Source: Nepenthes gracilis
Lineage: Eukaryota; Streptophyta; Magnoliopsida; Caryophyllales; Nepenthaceae
Direction of reading: 5' to 3'
Assembly (NCBI GenBank): GCA_033239525.1
Contig: BSYO01000028.1
Span: forward strand, 13,695,597 to 13,759,596
DNA length: 64,000 bases
Numbering within the stretch: position 1 is the first letter of the stretch; the number at the start of each line of letters is the position of its first letter. The translations under genes and the position numbers were made by a program. Positions 33,958-44,085 of this stretch are shown piece by piece. The notes under the pieces are model-generated. The model was given only the letters and a program-made list of their open reading frames with translations, searched no databases and was not told the origin of the DNA.

Positions 33958-35175
33958 CTACCTCTCGGACCGTCTCAGCCATCGTCCCCCCTCAGCGTCC
34001 ACGGCGGAGTTGCCGCCTCCTATGTCCTCAGAAGGGTGATCAATCCTGTCTGAGACGTCACCAGGCAAATCAACAGGAACTCCGAGAACGGGATCATCAC
34101 TGGGAGGCTGGACGTCCGGGAGCTCCACAATCTGTACAATCTCCCCCGAGGACTCAGTAAGAGGATCAGCTGCGGAGGCAGGGGCGAGACCTTCAGTCCC
34201 CGAGGACTCTTGTAAAACACCAGTCCTCGACCTCTTAAAGAGAGGTGCAATCAAATCATCGTCGCCCAAATCATCGTCGCCCAAATCATCGATGTTGAAA
34301 TCATCATCGTCGTCACAGGAAGGGAGCTCAACAACGGCCGCTGGACGTTTCGAACTCTCGGCCGGAAGGCTCTTTTTCGAGCGGTCAGCAGGACCATCAA
34401 TCCTCAGTGACTCCGCTCTCCTCGGTCTTTTTTTCTTGGACTTCTCGGGAGGAGCTGCGACAGAACCCTCGGCCGGTGGTCCCCACTTGGCCACCTCAAA
34501 GTTCTCGGGCAACAACCAGATATTGCGCTTGTTGAGGTGAAAGCCTCCGAGATTGGCTAGCACCAAGTCCGTGAACTCCTTCACGCTCTCTCTCTCCTCC
34601 TTTGAAGGATCAGAGCTATACTGGCTGGCCACTTTCCCCCAACCAATGGGGAAGGCCCAATGCTCATGAACGCCAAGGAAGAAGAACTTATCCTTCCACC
34701 ACTTCGTGGAGTCCGGGTTCCCCCCGCACATCAAGAAAAAGTCTGAGCGATTGGTCATTGTGATCCAGTCAAGGTTATGTGTAAAGCGAAACATAACATT
34801 GACCGTAAGGACATTCAAGAGCTTCTTCTGGTACCGAAAGAAAACGCACAAAGACACCAAATATCTTACTACATTTGGCTGGAGCCTGGCAAAGGGAACT
34901 CCAAGTCCCCTCATGATATCGTAAAGCTCCTCTGGCACAGGAAGCCGTAGCCCACCTTTGAGGTGGACTTCATAGAAGGTAATGAAGCCATCCTGAGGGC
35001 ACCATGCCCTGTCGTGCGACTCCGGGATCATCATGGCCACAAACTCAGGGATCCGATATCGTGCCCGAATCTCATTGAGTCTATCGAGAGTCATCGTAGT
35101 GGCAATGTCCCTCACTCCGGGCGCCGTCGACGTCGAAAAAGCAAAGGCAGAAAAAACAGAGAAAACTTTCAGCAA
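33958..35175 (-). CDS. Antisense gene, main open frame (405 codons)
   Basis: Longest protein-like frame in the window. Residues 28-215 form a conserved domain (LDRLNEIRARYRIPEF, FITFYEVHLKGGL, RLQPNVVRYLVSL, TKWWKDKFFFLGV) that matches copy 1 at 6900-7443 and resembles Pfam Transposase_28, a domain of unknown function tied to gypsy-type elements. A basic patch follows (KKSKKKRPRR, about residue 245), which could be a nuclear signal. An acidic tract with two LGDDD repeats (34260-34320) and a P/E/V-rich linker come next. The first Met is used because both copies align upstream of the second. The gene lies between gag and the 3' LTR, opposite to the element. Its role is unknown, and the preserved frame suggests it is or recently was translated. 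The frame ends in a stop that may be an indel effect. Confidence 0.7.
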   Translation of the reverse strand: MLKVFSVFSAFAFSTSTAPGVRDIATTMTLDRLNEIRARYRIPEFVAMMIPESHDRAWCPQDGFITFYEVHLKGGLRLPVPEELYDIMRGLGVPFARLQPNVVRYLVSLCVFFRYQKKLLNVLTVNVMFRFTHNLDWITMTNRSDFFLMCGGNPDSTKWWKDKFFFLGVHEHWAFPIGWGKVASQYSSDPSKEERESVKEFTDLVLANLGGFHLNKRNIWLLPENFEVAKWGPPAEGSVAAPPEKSKKKRPRRAESLRIDGPADRSKKSLPAESSKRPAAVVELPSCDDDDDFNIDDLGDDDLGDDDLIAPLFKRSRTGVLQESSGTEGLAPASAADPLTESSGEIVQIVELPDVQPPSDDPVLGVPVDLPGDVSDRIDHPSEDIGGGNSAVDAEGGRWLRRSER

Positions 35176-35683
35176 AGGGAGAGTGAAGGTCTCAACACTT
35201 AGAAGAAAACGGAAAGCAGACGCAAAAATGGAGAGTCGGGACGAGAAGGCGTTTAAATACTCCTAAAATTCAAAAAAGGCGCACTCATTACCCACGCCAC
35301 GCGTCGCTCGGCCGTTCGTCTCGGGAAAATGATGGCCTTGCCTTCCCAAGACGCCTGTCAGCGTGTCACTTCAGCATTTAATGCCCTGCAGAGGCTCAAA
35401 CGGCGGCATTGGAAAGATCTCGGACTCAGAGGAAGATCTGGGACAACTCTCCACCAAGCCTGGTGCCACGTTCATTCCGAGCACGCACATGTACTCGGAC
35501 TACCGCTGAAAAAGGCCTAAACTAGGACGCGGACGGTCATACTCTTGCCTACCCAGGAACGTCCTCTTCAAGCTACAACACGCGCGCGGATAAACCAGAG
35601 CAGGAAGAAATCTGCCTCCCAGGAGGAGCAGCGACTTTATGCCAAACGATCGAGGACCTCGAGCCCTTTGGCATGGGGGGCTA

Positions 35684-36857
35684 TGTTGGGTCCCAACATA
35701 TGGGCCCATAAAGCACGGCCCAAAGGAAAGGCCCAAGTAAAAAAAGCCTGAAAATGTGTCCACGAACCAAGAGGGTTGGACGGCCCAAGCGGCCCAAAAT
35801 CCAGACTAACTTCTTATACCAGACTGGCCCAAGAGGCCCAAAACACAGGCTAGTGTCCCAAAAGCCAAAACTACGACAAAGGTCCGAGAGATCCCTTTAA
35901 CCAAAAGAAGGACGAGGACATCACGAGTAGCAGGTAACATCTAGGTACGAGGACCAGAAGAAGAAGCCCGAGAACCCCAAGAAGTTCCATCAAGCCTCAG
36001 ATCGGTCCGAGAAGTCAAGAAGAGGCCCGAGAGCCCTCCACGAAGGACCAAAGATCCTCCAAAAGACAGTTAGTATCCGAGAGCTACCTTCTCCAACGAG
36101 TCCACGAACTCACGAAGAAACAAGGCATGCCACGCAAGGACGAGGACTATCTCATACTCGGCCGAGAGCGCCAACTAAGCAATTTCGCCGATTTCCAAGG
36201 GACCTGCAACCACTGCAAGACGCCGCCTCCACAAATCACATCTAGTCAAATCAAGACTGGCGCCTAGACTCTGCACACCTGACATGCTCAGGCCCTACCA
36301 GCTGCGCCAGCGACGCCAGCGGCGTGTTGCCCTGCACACGCCAGCGACGCCAGCGGCGTGTTGCCTTGCACACGCCAGCGGCATTGGACGTGACCAATGG
36401 GACAGTGGACAACCTCTCAGCCACCCGCCGGCTGCCATGTGTCTTCTCCCCAACGGCACAATTTTTCCTATGAATACCAAACGAAATCCCTTCCCAAGAG
36501 GTCCTCTTTCCAGCTCATTCCAGACACAAAGGAAAGAGACTCTCTCTCTTGGCTCCTATTTCCTCTCTTCCTAACAAGAAGGATCAAAAGGGCGACAAAA
36601 CTTCCCAATGAGAGAACTTTCTAAGGAGAGAAATATAAAACAAGAGACAATGAAGGAATCCACCCAAAAAGCCTCGTACTTTGTAAAAACTTCCACCTAA
36701 TAGTGAAGCATTTTTAAAGGCCCAGAGTCTCATGGTTTTTTCTCCTCATTTAAGGGGAGGCTTTCCACGTAAAATCTGATTTTCATCCCTCTTTTTCCAC
36801 ATCTTACATTCACGAACACTTGTGTTGTTCTTGGACCCCGAGATCCAAAACACAACA
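35684..36857 (+). repeat. 3' LTR of the non-autonomous element
   Basis: 1174 bp, TGTTGGGTCCCAACATATGG to ...CAAAACACAACA. A purine tract (GGCATGGGGGGCTA, 35670-35683) adjoins it. It differs from the 5' LTR mainly by point changes and a rearranged GCCAGCGACGCCAGCGGCGT repeat at 36305-36385. Confidence 0.92.
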
Positions 36858-38539
36858 GATATATATGTATAAACTTTACATTAATAATAATATTTTAAAA
36901 ATAATTAAATAATATTCCCTTTTCTCCACTTACGTCTCCTTTAACCATTAATATTTTGCCTTTTTGTAAAATATTACTAACCAAAAAGTAAAAATTATTA
37001 TTTGATTAAGTGTTGCTAGACCACTTGTTAATCGTATATATATTTATAATGATATTTTTATGATATTTTTAAAAATGTCAATCACTTGATTTCCAATAAA
37101 ACTTATTAACCATATTTCTTGTTGGTCCAAGCAAAATTGTAAACTATTTTAAAACTCATCAATAACTTGATCAGTGAATGAAATAGAAGACTCGAGATTG
37201 ATGAGTAAGAATGCTAAAAGCAACTGCAATGACATAGTTTAATAAATTCAATAAGTAAGTTTAAATTATATGTCAAGTATCTTAGATAAATCAGTCAGAT
37301 TGTCAACTGATAAAATTTAAAATCAAACCATAAATCATGAGTTAGTCAATGCTGAACGAAACGAATGGGTTCAAAAATATCAGATTATTTCAATAAGTAG
37401 CGGACTTTTTTTACTAAACCTTTTTTTTTATGTTAGCCAATTATCTGTTAAAAATGTATAATTTGTACTTCTTTGTGCGTGGAAGTTCCTCCATGACCCA
37501 TGACTTTGAACATATATGATTGTAATTGACTCAAATGGTTAGCAATTAATCCCACTTTCGGGTTGTAACTTAAAAGTTTGCTACGACAATATTATATGCA
37601 CATTAATTTCAATGCCACTATAAATATAAAATCATATAAATACGCAAAGTGGTCAAAATATTTTTAAAGAATCTGGAAATATCATTGTCTTTCTTCCCTG
37701 TAAACCCAAAATATCTTAGAGTAGTAGTCACTAGTTGATCAATACAATCTCAAAGATCTATTCTAACAATATTTATCCAACACAATAGAAGTTTCGAACT
37801 TTTCCTTTAAAATACTTGATCCTCCCCATAAAAGCTTATTCAAAATTTAGTCCTCAAATCATTTTCCTTTTTTCTCCCTATTCTATTTGATACATGCTAT
37901 TATTAATTTAAATATCGGAGAATAATTTATAAAAGCAGTCTTAAACCATTTAGAACCCTTATTTTAATTCATGATGTGAAGAGCCTGAATTATAAACATA
38001 TTTTGATTAAATTGTGCTTTGAAGTGGAAGAGATTTGGCATATTTTTTATATTGACATTGGCCTTCATATTCTTATACTAGTTTATCAATGGCAGTTTTA
38101 ATTAGGTAGCTTGTCATACTTGTGCTTTCACTTGCTCACTATATGTTTTATTCGCAAGTAATTCGCGACAAATGGACAGTTGTCTTAGCCATTTGATATG
38201 CTGGGCAATCTTCTTAAGAGTTTATAAGAAACATAGACTATGTTTTCATTGATTCTATATTTAATTGATTTGCATTTTCAAATTCATTACTTCATTTTAA
38301 GATTTGGATTGTTTATTTAGCAACTTATTAAGTAAATTTAATTTGTGCACAACTGCTATATAACTAATTGATTAGTTCTTACGTAAAACAAAGTTCCTGA
38401 TTTATCAAATAATATACAAAATTCACAAATGAGCATTTAATTTCGTGTGATGTGCTATATTCTTATGTTATTGATTTGTCCTTCATTTTTATTTTTATCG
38501 CATTATTCTTCATCATAGTATTATGAAACAAATATCAAT
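36858..38539. other. AT-rich intergenic stretch
   Basis: No open frame of interest, no repeat shared with the rest of the window and no RNA gene recognised. Possibly the least disturbed host DNA between elements. Confidence 0.5.
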
Positions 38540-39226
38540 TGTTGGGTTATGGGTCACTCCCCTGTAGGCCCATACCCACTTGATGTGGCTGATTGAGGTA
38601 AATATCCTCACCGCACAAAGAAGGATCAAGTTGCACCTGTTGGGCACTCGAGCCGTAAATTCCAGTGTACCTCCGCTCGCTATGCACCCGAATGGTGCTC
38701 GAGTGGCAAATTCCAGTAAGCCCCCGCTTGCTGTGCGCTCGAATGGCGCTCGAGCGCGCGCCGATTATATAAAACGCGCGCTTTGCGTTTTTAGATTATT
38801 CCAATCAATTTTCAACGTCGTTCCAGAGAAGAAAAAGAGAGAAAAGAAAGAGAAGAAGAAGAAGAGGAAGATTTGAGCCTTCGTTTGGGTTTTCAATCAA
38901 GTTCCAATCTTCGGTAATCACACGTACGAGGTTCTTACTGCTGAGAAGAACATCTGTCGGGTTTTATCTCTACTCTTACTCTTTATATTTCTTGTACGGG
39001 CTGTACAAAGCTAGTTGATATTGATTCTTGTGATTTGAGTTTGTGTAACGTATCAATTGCTGCTAGTGGAAATTTTGGACTCTGTGTCCCGTAGTTTTTC
39101 TTCCTCGTTTCATAGGAAATTTTTCACGTAAAAATCATATCTTTATTGTTTGTGATTGCTTATTGTGTGCTTGCTATCATCTACTACGTATTTCCTCGCG
39201 TTTTAAATAAGTATTTAATTCTAACA
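38540..39226 (+). repeat. 5' LTR of Copia element
   Basis: 687 bp, TGTTGGGTTATGGGTCACTC to ...TTCTAACA. Contains a TATA box (GATTATATAAAACGCG, 38762-38777) followed by a purine-rich leader (AGAAGAAAAAGAGAGAAAAG, 38827-38846). Confidence 0.93.
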
Positions 39227-39228
39227 AG

Positions 39229-39240
39229 TAGTATTAGAGA
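39229..39240 (+). other. Primer-binding site (initiator tRNA-Met)
   Basis: TAGTATTAGAGA is the common TGGTATCAGAGC site with two C/G-to-T/A-type changes, 2 bases after the LTR. Confidence 0.8.
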
Positions 39241-39278
39241 TTTTGATTAGTGTTGGGTATTGTGACTTATTTGAATCA

Positions 39279-40100
39279 ATGGAGGTCGGAAATAAGATGA
39301 TGTGTTTGAATGGTACGAACTATGATATTTGGCACAGCAAGATGAAGGATTTGCTATTTGTGAAATCGATGCACTATCCGATTTTTGCGTAGCAAAAATC
39401 GGAATCAAAGTCCGAGAAGGATTGGGCTTTTGAGCATGAACAAGTTTGTGGTCGCATTCGACAATTTATGGATGACAATGTGTATAATCACATCTGGAAT
39501 GAGACACATGCAAAAACTTTGTGGCAGAAACTTGAAATACTTTATACCTCAAAGACCGGTAACAATAAATTGTTTCACTTGATGAAGCTTATGCAAGTGA
39601 GGAACAAGGAGAGCTCGTCTATCGCCGATCACTTGAATGAATTTCAAGGATGTGTTGATCAATTGAGTGGCATGGGCATTAAATTTGATGATGAACTATT
39701 GGGTCTATGGCTTTTGACTACTTTACCAAACTCTTGGGAGGTGGTAATGATTACTGTCGCCAATGCAGTTCCAAGCGGCATGGTAACTCTTGAGATAGCA
39801 AAGGGAGCGGTGTTAAATGAAGAGATGAGACGTCGATCACATGGTACTTCATCTACACACTCTAAAGTGTTAGTCTCTGAGGCACAGGGAAGAAATGAAT
39901 GGCGTGGTCCTAAGCCTGCGGAGAAGAGCCGAAACAATCCAGATCGAGGTATCAGAACCTCGAGTGCCATCATTATGGAAAGAAGGGACACATCAAGAAA
40001 TATTATTATAAGTGAAAGTGAGAGAATGCTAAGAGTAATGAGAAAAAGGCTGACAAGACTCGAGATGAAGAAAGAGCTACGGTTGTTACCGAGAGTGATC
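39279..40100 (+). pseudogene. Copia gag (UBN2-type) with zinc knuckle remnant
   Basis: ATG at 39279 opens MEVGNKMMCLNGTNYDIWHS, the usual start of Tnt1-like Gag. A TAG at 39390-39392 interrupts it, and the same frame resumes to about 39950 with the UBN2-type core (LWQKLEILYTSKTGNNKLF; IADHLNEFQ; LLTTLPNSWE). A frame change near 39950 leads to a zinc-knuckle relic (C-H-H-Y-G-K-K-G-H-I-K-K-Y), where two of the expected metal-binding Cys are replaced by His/Tyr. Gag would form the particle and bind RNA. This copy cannot do so normally. Confidence 0.9.
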
Positions 40101-40105
40101 TTTGG

Positions 40106-40675
40106 TTGGTGTGCCAGGAGGATGAGGTGGTAAATCTGACTGATCTTGAGACAAGCTGGGTGGTGGATAGTGGTGCTTCACTTCATGTCACGTCACGGAA
40201 AGAGTTCTTTACATCATACACTCCTTGCGATTTTAGAGTGTTGAAAACGGGCAACGAATGTATGTCTCGTATTGCTGGTTATGGTGATGTGTGTCTCACC
40301 ATAAATAATGGAACCAAGTTGCTGTTGAGGGATATTAGATATGTCCCGGATATTCGACTGAATATGATCTCAGCTGGCAAGCTTGATGATGAAGGCTTTT
40401 GTAGCACGTTATGCACAGGAACATGGAAGCTGACTAGAGGGTCTCTAGTTGTGACTCGGGGCAAAACAGTTTTCAATTTGTATGTGATGCAAGCCTCGAT
40501 TACAGCGGGAGATATGCATATTGCTAGAGATGAGGAGCTTTCAGATTTGTGGCACCGTCGGTTGAGTCACATGGGCGAGAAGGGCCTGAACTGTTTAGCC
40601 AAGAAAAATTATCTTCGAGGTGTAAAAACAGCTCAATTGAAGACTCATTCTCATTGCATAGCTAGAAAGCAATGA
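40106..40675 (+). pseudogene. Copia protease and gag-pre-integrase
   Basis: Aspartic protease motif V-V-D-S-G-A (DSGA at 40166-40177), then NMISAGKLDDEGF and the pre-integrase segment LWHRRLSHMGEKGL (40543-40590) with the H-x-x-x-H of the integrase zinc finger. A TGA at 40673-40675 stops the frame where relatives have Arg (CGA), one C-to-T change. The protease would process the polyprotein. Confidence 0.88.
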
Positions 40676-41370
40676 CGGATCTCATTCAATAACAATTCAT
40701 CTACAAGGAAGACTGATCTTCTTGAATTGGTCCACACCGACTTATGTGGCCCATTCAAGGTGAAGACTCTTGGAGGAGCACTCTACTTCATCACATTTAT
40801 TGATGATTGTTCTCGAAAATTATGGGTGTATCCGCTGAAATCGAATGATCAAGCTTTTATATTCTTCAAGCATTTTCACACCTTGGTTGAGAGGCAAACG
40901 GGGAAGAAACTAAAATGCATCCGAAGTGATAATGGTGGGGAGTACATCGGAGCGTTTGATGAGTATTGCCAATCTCATAAAATTCGTCATCAGAAGACTC
41001 CACCGAAGACACCGCAACTGAATGGGGTAGCTGAACGAATGAATGGGACTTTGATGGAGAGGGTCTGATGTGTCCTTTCGGAGGTGAAGCTCCCTGCTCA
41101 TTTTAGGGGAGAAGCCTTGAGGGCCGTGGCTCATGTCATCAATCTGTCACCGCACGGTACCTTAAATGGAGAAGTGCCTAAAAAGATATGGACCGAAAAA
41201 GATGTATCCTACGATCACTTGCGTGTATTTGGTGTAAGATCTTTGTTCACGTTCCCAAAGATGAAAGGACCAAGTTGGAGTCAAAAACCCGACAGTGTAT
41301 ATTTCTTGGTTACGGGAAAGATGAGTTTGGGTATCGACTATATGATCCAATTGAGAAGAAGCTGGTTTGA
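40676..41370 (+). pseudogene. Copia integrase
   Basis: Catalytic triad intact: Asp at 40739 (VHTDLCGP), Asp at 40928 (RSDNGGEY) and Glu at 41033 (GVAERMN), giving the D,D35E spacing. A TGA at 41066-41068 (expected CGA) and a frame change near 41230 follow. The C-terminal part (FLGYGKDEFGYRLYDP) resumes in another frame to a third TGA at about 41371, again at an expected Arg. Confidence 0.9.
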
Positions 41371-41382
41371 TCTAGGGATGTC

Positions 41383-42715
41383 ATGTTTGTCGAGAACGAG
41401 ACTATAGAGGATATCGGCAAAGGTTCAAAGGTTGTCTCCAAGAATGATGACAGTCGGGCATGTAATTCAGATCTTATGCCATCACATGTTCGTCAGCAGA
41501 ATGAAAGTCAAGGCAATGCTGAAGATAAAAAAGATCACGAGACTGCAGTGCCCGATAGTGATGAGGATGAGGCTATTCCTCCAGTTCCACTCCGACGATC
41601 CACAAGAGATCGAAGACTCTCTACTCGTCTGTCGGCCGAAGAGTATGTGTTACTCACAGATAGAGGAGAGCTCGAATGCTTTGAGGGAGAAATGGAGGAT
41701 GAACACAAGGCAGAGTGGATGGAAGCTATGCAAGAAGAGATAGAATCGTTGTATGAAAATCATACATTTGAGTTGACAAGGCTGCCAAAGGGAAGAAGAG
41801 TATTGAAGAACAAGTGGGTCTTCAGATTAAAGACAGATGAAAACAACTCACAACCGAGGTACAAAGCGAGGCTGGTTGTGAACGGCTTCAATCAACGAAA
41901 AGGTATTGACTTCGACGAGATTTTTGCACCAGTGGTAAAGATATCTTCTATTCTAGTGGTACTCGGAATGGCTGCTGTTCTTGACCTGGTGGTAGAGCAG
42001 ATGGATGTGCGGATGGCGTTTCTTCATGGCGACCTTGAAGAAGAAATCTACATGGAGCAACCGTAGGGACTCCTTATCAAGGGGAAGGAGAACTTAGTGT
42101 GTCATCTCAAGAAGAGTCTGTATGGCTTAAAACAAGCACCTAGACAATGGTACAGAAAGTTTAAATCTGTCATGGTAAATCAGGGCTATCAGAAGACGAC
42201 CTCAAATCATTGTGTTTTTATTCAGACTTTTTCAGAGGATGATTTTGTTGTTCTTTTACTCTATGTTAATGATATGCTGATTGTTGGGCGTAATGCTTCT
42301 CGGATCACAGAGTTAAAGCGACAGCTTGGGAAGTCCTTTGCTATAAAAGATTTGAGACTGGCGAAGCAAATTCTGAAAATTAAAATTTTTTGCAACCGCA
42401 AATCAAGGAAGCTATGGATGTCACAAGAGAGCTATGTGGAGAAAATGCTTCAATGCTTCGACATGAAAACGGCAAAATCAGTGAGCACACCTTTGGCCAA
42501 TCACTTCAAGTTAAGCAATTGTCAATGTCCTTCTACCGAATATGAAAAGGCATATATGAAAGGCATACCCTATTCTTCAGCCGTGAGTAGCCTAATGTAT
42601 GCCATAGTGTGTACAAGACCAGATATAGCTTATGCTGTTGGAGTTATCAACCAATTCTTGTCAAATCTTGGAAAGGAGTATTGGTCTGCAGTAAAATAGA
42701 TTCTGAGATATCTCC
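41383..42715 (+). pseudogene. Copia reverse transcriptase
   Basis: Acidic linker (41383-41690), then the RT domain: LKNKWVFRLK, YKARLVVNGFNQRKGIDF, FAPVVK, QMDVRMAFLHGDLEEEIYM and LYGLKQAPRQWY. The catalytic box reads Y-V-N-D (42262-42273) instead of Y-V-D-D, the first Asp changed by GAT to AAT. TAG stops at 42064-42066 and 42697-42699 interrupt the frame. The lost catalytic Asp alone would abolish DNA synthesis. Confidence 0.92.
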
Positions 42716-43242
42716 GTAGAACTTCTAAACAGTGTTTGTGCTTTGGAAGCAACGTGCCCCTTCTGGTTGGATATACTGATGCAGATATGACGGGTGATGT
42801 TGACTCACGGAAGTCTACTTCGGGATATTTAGTCATATTTACAGTAGGAGCCGTTTCCTGACAATCGAGATTGTAGAGGTGTGTTACTCTCTCCACTACT
42901 GAAGTGGAATTCATTGCTATTACGGAGGCAAGCAAGGAGATGCTATGGATGAAGAAATTCATTCGAAAACTTGGTCTCAAGTAGAAACGATATGTGTTGT
43001 TTTGCGATAGTCAAAGTGCGATTCATCTTAGTAAGAACTCGTCTTTTCACGCCAAATCAAAGCATATCGATGTGAGGTATCAATGGGTGCAAAATGTTAT
43101 TGACACGGGTTCGTTGGTGCTGGAAAAGATCGGGACCAAGGAGAATGGATCACATATGATGACCAAGGCATTACAAAAGGGGAAGCTTGAAACTTGTTGT
43201 TCAATTGCCAAGATAACGATGAATGGCCCCACACGATCATGA
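42716..43242 (+). pseudogene. Copia RNase H
   Basis: GYTDADMTGDVDSRKSTSGY (42767-42826) carries the first catalytic Asp. STTEVEFIAITEA (42890-42930) and FCDSQSAIHLSKN (43000-43040) hold the others, and the domain ends with HIDVRYQWVQ. Stops at about 42859 (TGA where Trp is expected), 42873 and 42982 break it. Confidence 0.88.
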
Positions 43243-43249
43243 GGGGAAG
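43241..43249 (+). other. Polypurine tract of Copia element
   Basis: GAGGGGAAG immediately before the 3' LTR. Confidence 0.85.
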
Positions 43250-43251
43250 TT

Positions 43252-43961
43252 TATTGGGTTATGGGTCACTCCCGTGTGAGCCCATACCCACTTGATGTGG
43301 CGGATGGAGATAAATATCCTCACTGCATGAAGAATGATCAAGTTGCGCCTATTGGGCGCTCAAACCGCAAATTCCAGTATGCCTCCGCTCGCTGTGCCCC
43401 CGAATGGCGCTCGAGCGGAAAATTCCAGTTAGCCCCCACTCGCTGTGCCCTCGAGCTCGCGCCTGCGCCCGCTGTGCGCTCTACAGGCGCTCGATCGCAC
43501 GCCGATTATATAAAACGTGCACTTTGTGTTTTTAGGTTATTCCAATCATTTTTGAGCATCGTTCCAGAGAAGAAAAAGAGAGAAAAGAGAGAGAAGAAGA
43601 AGAAAAGGAAGATTTGAGCCTCCGTTTGGGTTTTCAATCAAGTTTCAATCTTCGGTAATCACACGTACGAAGTTCTTGCTGCTGAGAAGAACATCTGCCG
43701 GGTTTTGTCTCTACTCTTGCTCTTTATATTTCTTGTACGGGCTGTGCAAAGCTAGTTGATATTGATTCTTGTGATTTGGAGTTTGTGTAACCGATCAACT
43801 GCTACTAGTGAAAATTTCAGACTCGATGTCCTGTGATTTTTCTCCCTCGTTTCATAGGGAGTTTTTCACGTAAAAATCGTGTCTTTATTGTTTGTGATTG
43901 CTTATTGTGTTCTTGTTATCATCTACTACGTATTTCCTCGCGGTTTAAACAAGTATTTGAT
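43252..43961 (+). repeat. 3' LTR of Copia element
   Basis: Starts TATTGGGTTATGGGTCACTC (canonical TG changed to TA) and runs to about 43961. It differs from the 5' LTR by scattered changes and an extra stretch near 43430-43490 (CCCCACTCGCTGTGCCCTCG). Confidence 0.88.
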
Positions 43962-44085
43962 GCAATACTTCTTCACGATGTTCTTCAGTATTATAGTATT
44001 ATTGAGATAGTATTAAAGATATAGCATGTTGTCTCAACAGCAACACAACACTATCGGACTTCATGATAGGAACTTCAACATTAAT
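43962..44085. other. Short spacer between Copia and LTR
   Basis: 124 bp of AT-rich DNA with no recognised feature apart from a possible TSD half at its start. Confidence 0.5.

Larger units (their letters stand above)
30445..36857 (+). mobile_element. Non-autonomous Tat-like LTR retrotransposon with antisense gene
   Basis: 6413-bp element with two direct LTRs, a primer site, a gag remnant, no protease, RT, RNase H or integrase, and a long gene on the opposite strand. Flanks AATAT (30440-30444) and GATAT (36858-36862) are probable TSDs with one mismatch. The LTRs are about 95% alike over the stretch I compared by eye, so it is among the younger insertions here. Its primer site and gag type match the Tat lineage, so it presumably used proteins of a related autonomous element. 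Confidence 0.9.
38540..43961 (+). mobile_element. Copia LTR retrotransposon (Tnt1/Tork-like), inactivated
   Basis: About 5.4 kb with two LTRs, tRNA-iMet primer site, gag, protease, integrase, RT and RNase H in Copia order, and a purine tract. TCAAT (38535-38539) and GCAAT (43962-43966) may be a TSD with one mismatch. The 3' LTR looks shortened by about 7 bases at its end. Confidence 0.95.
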
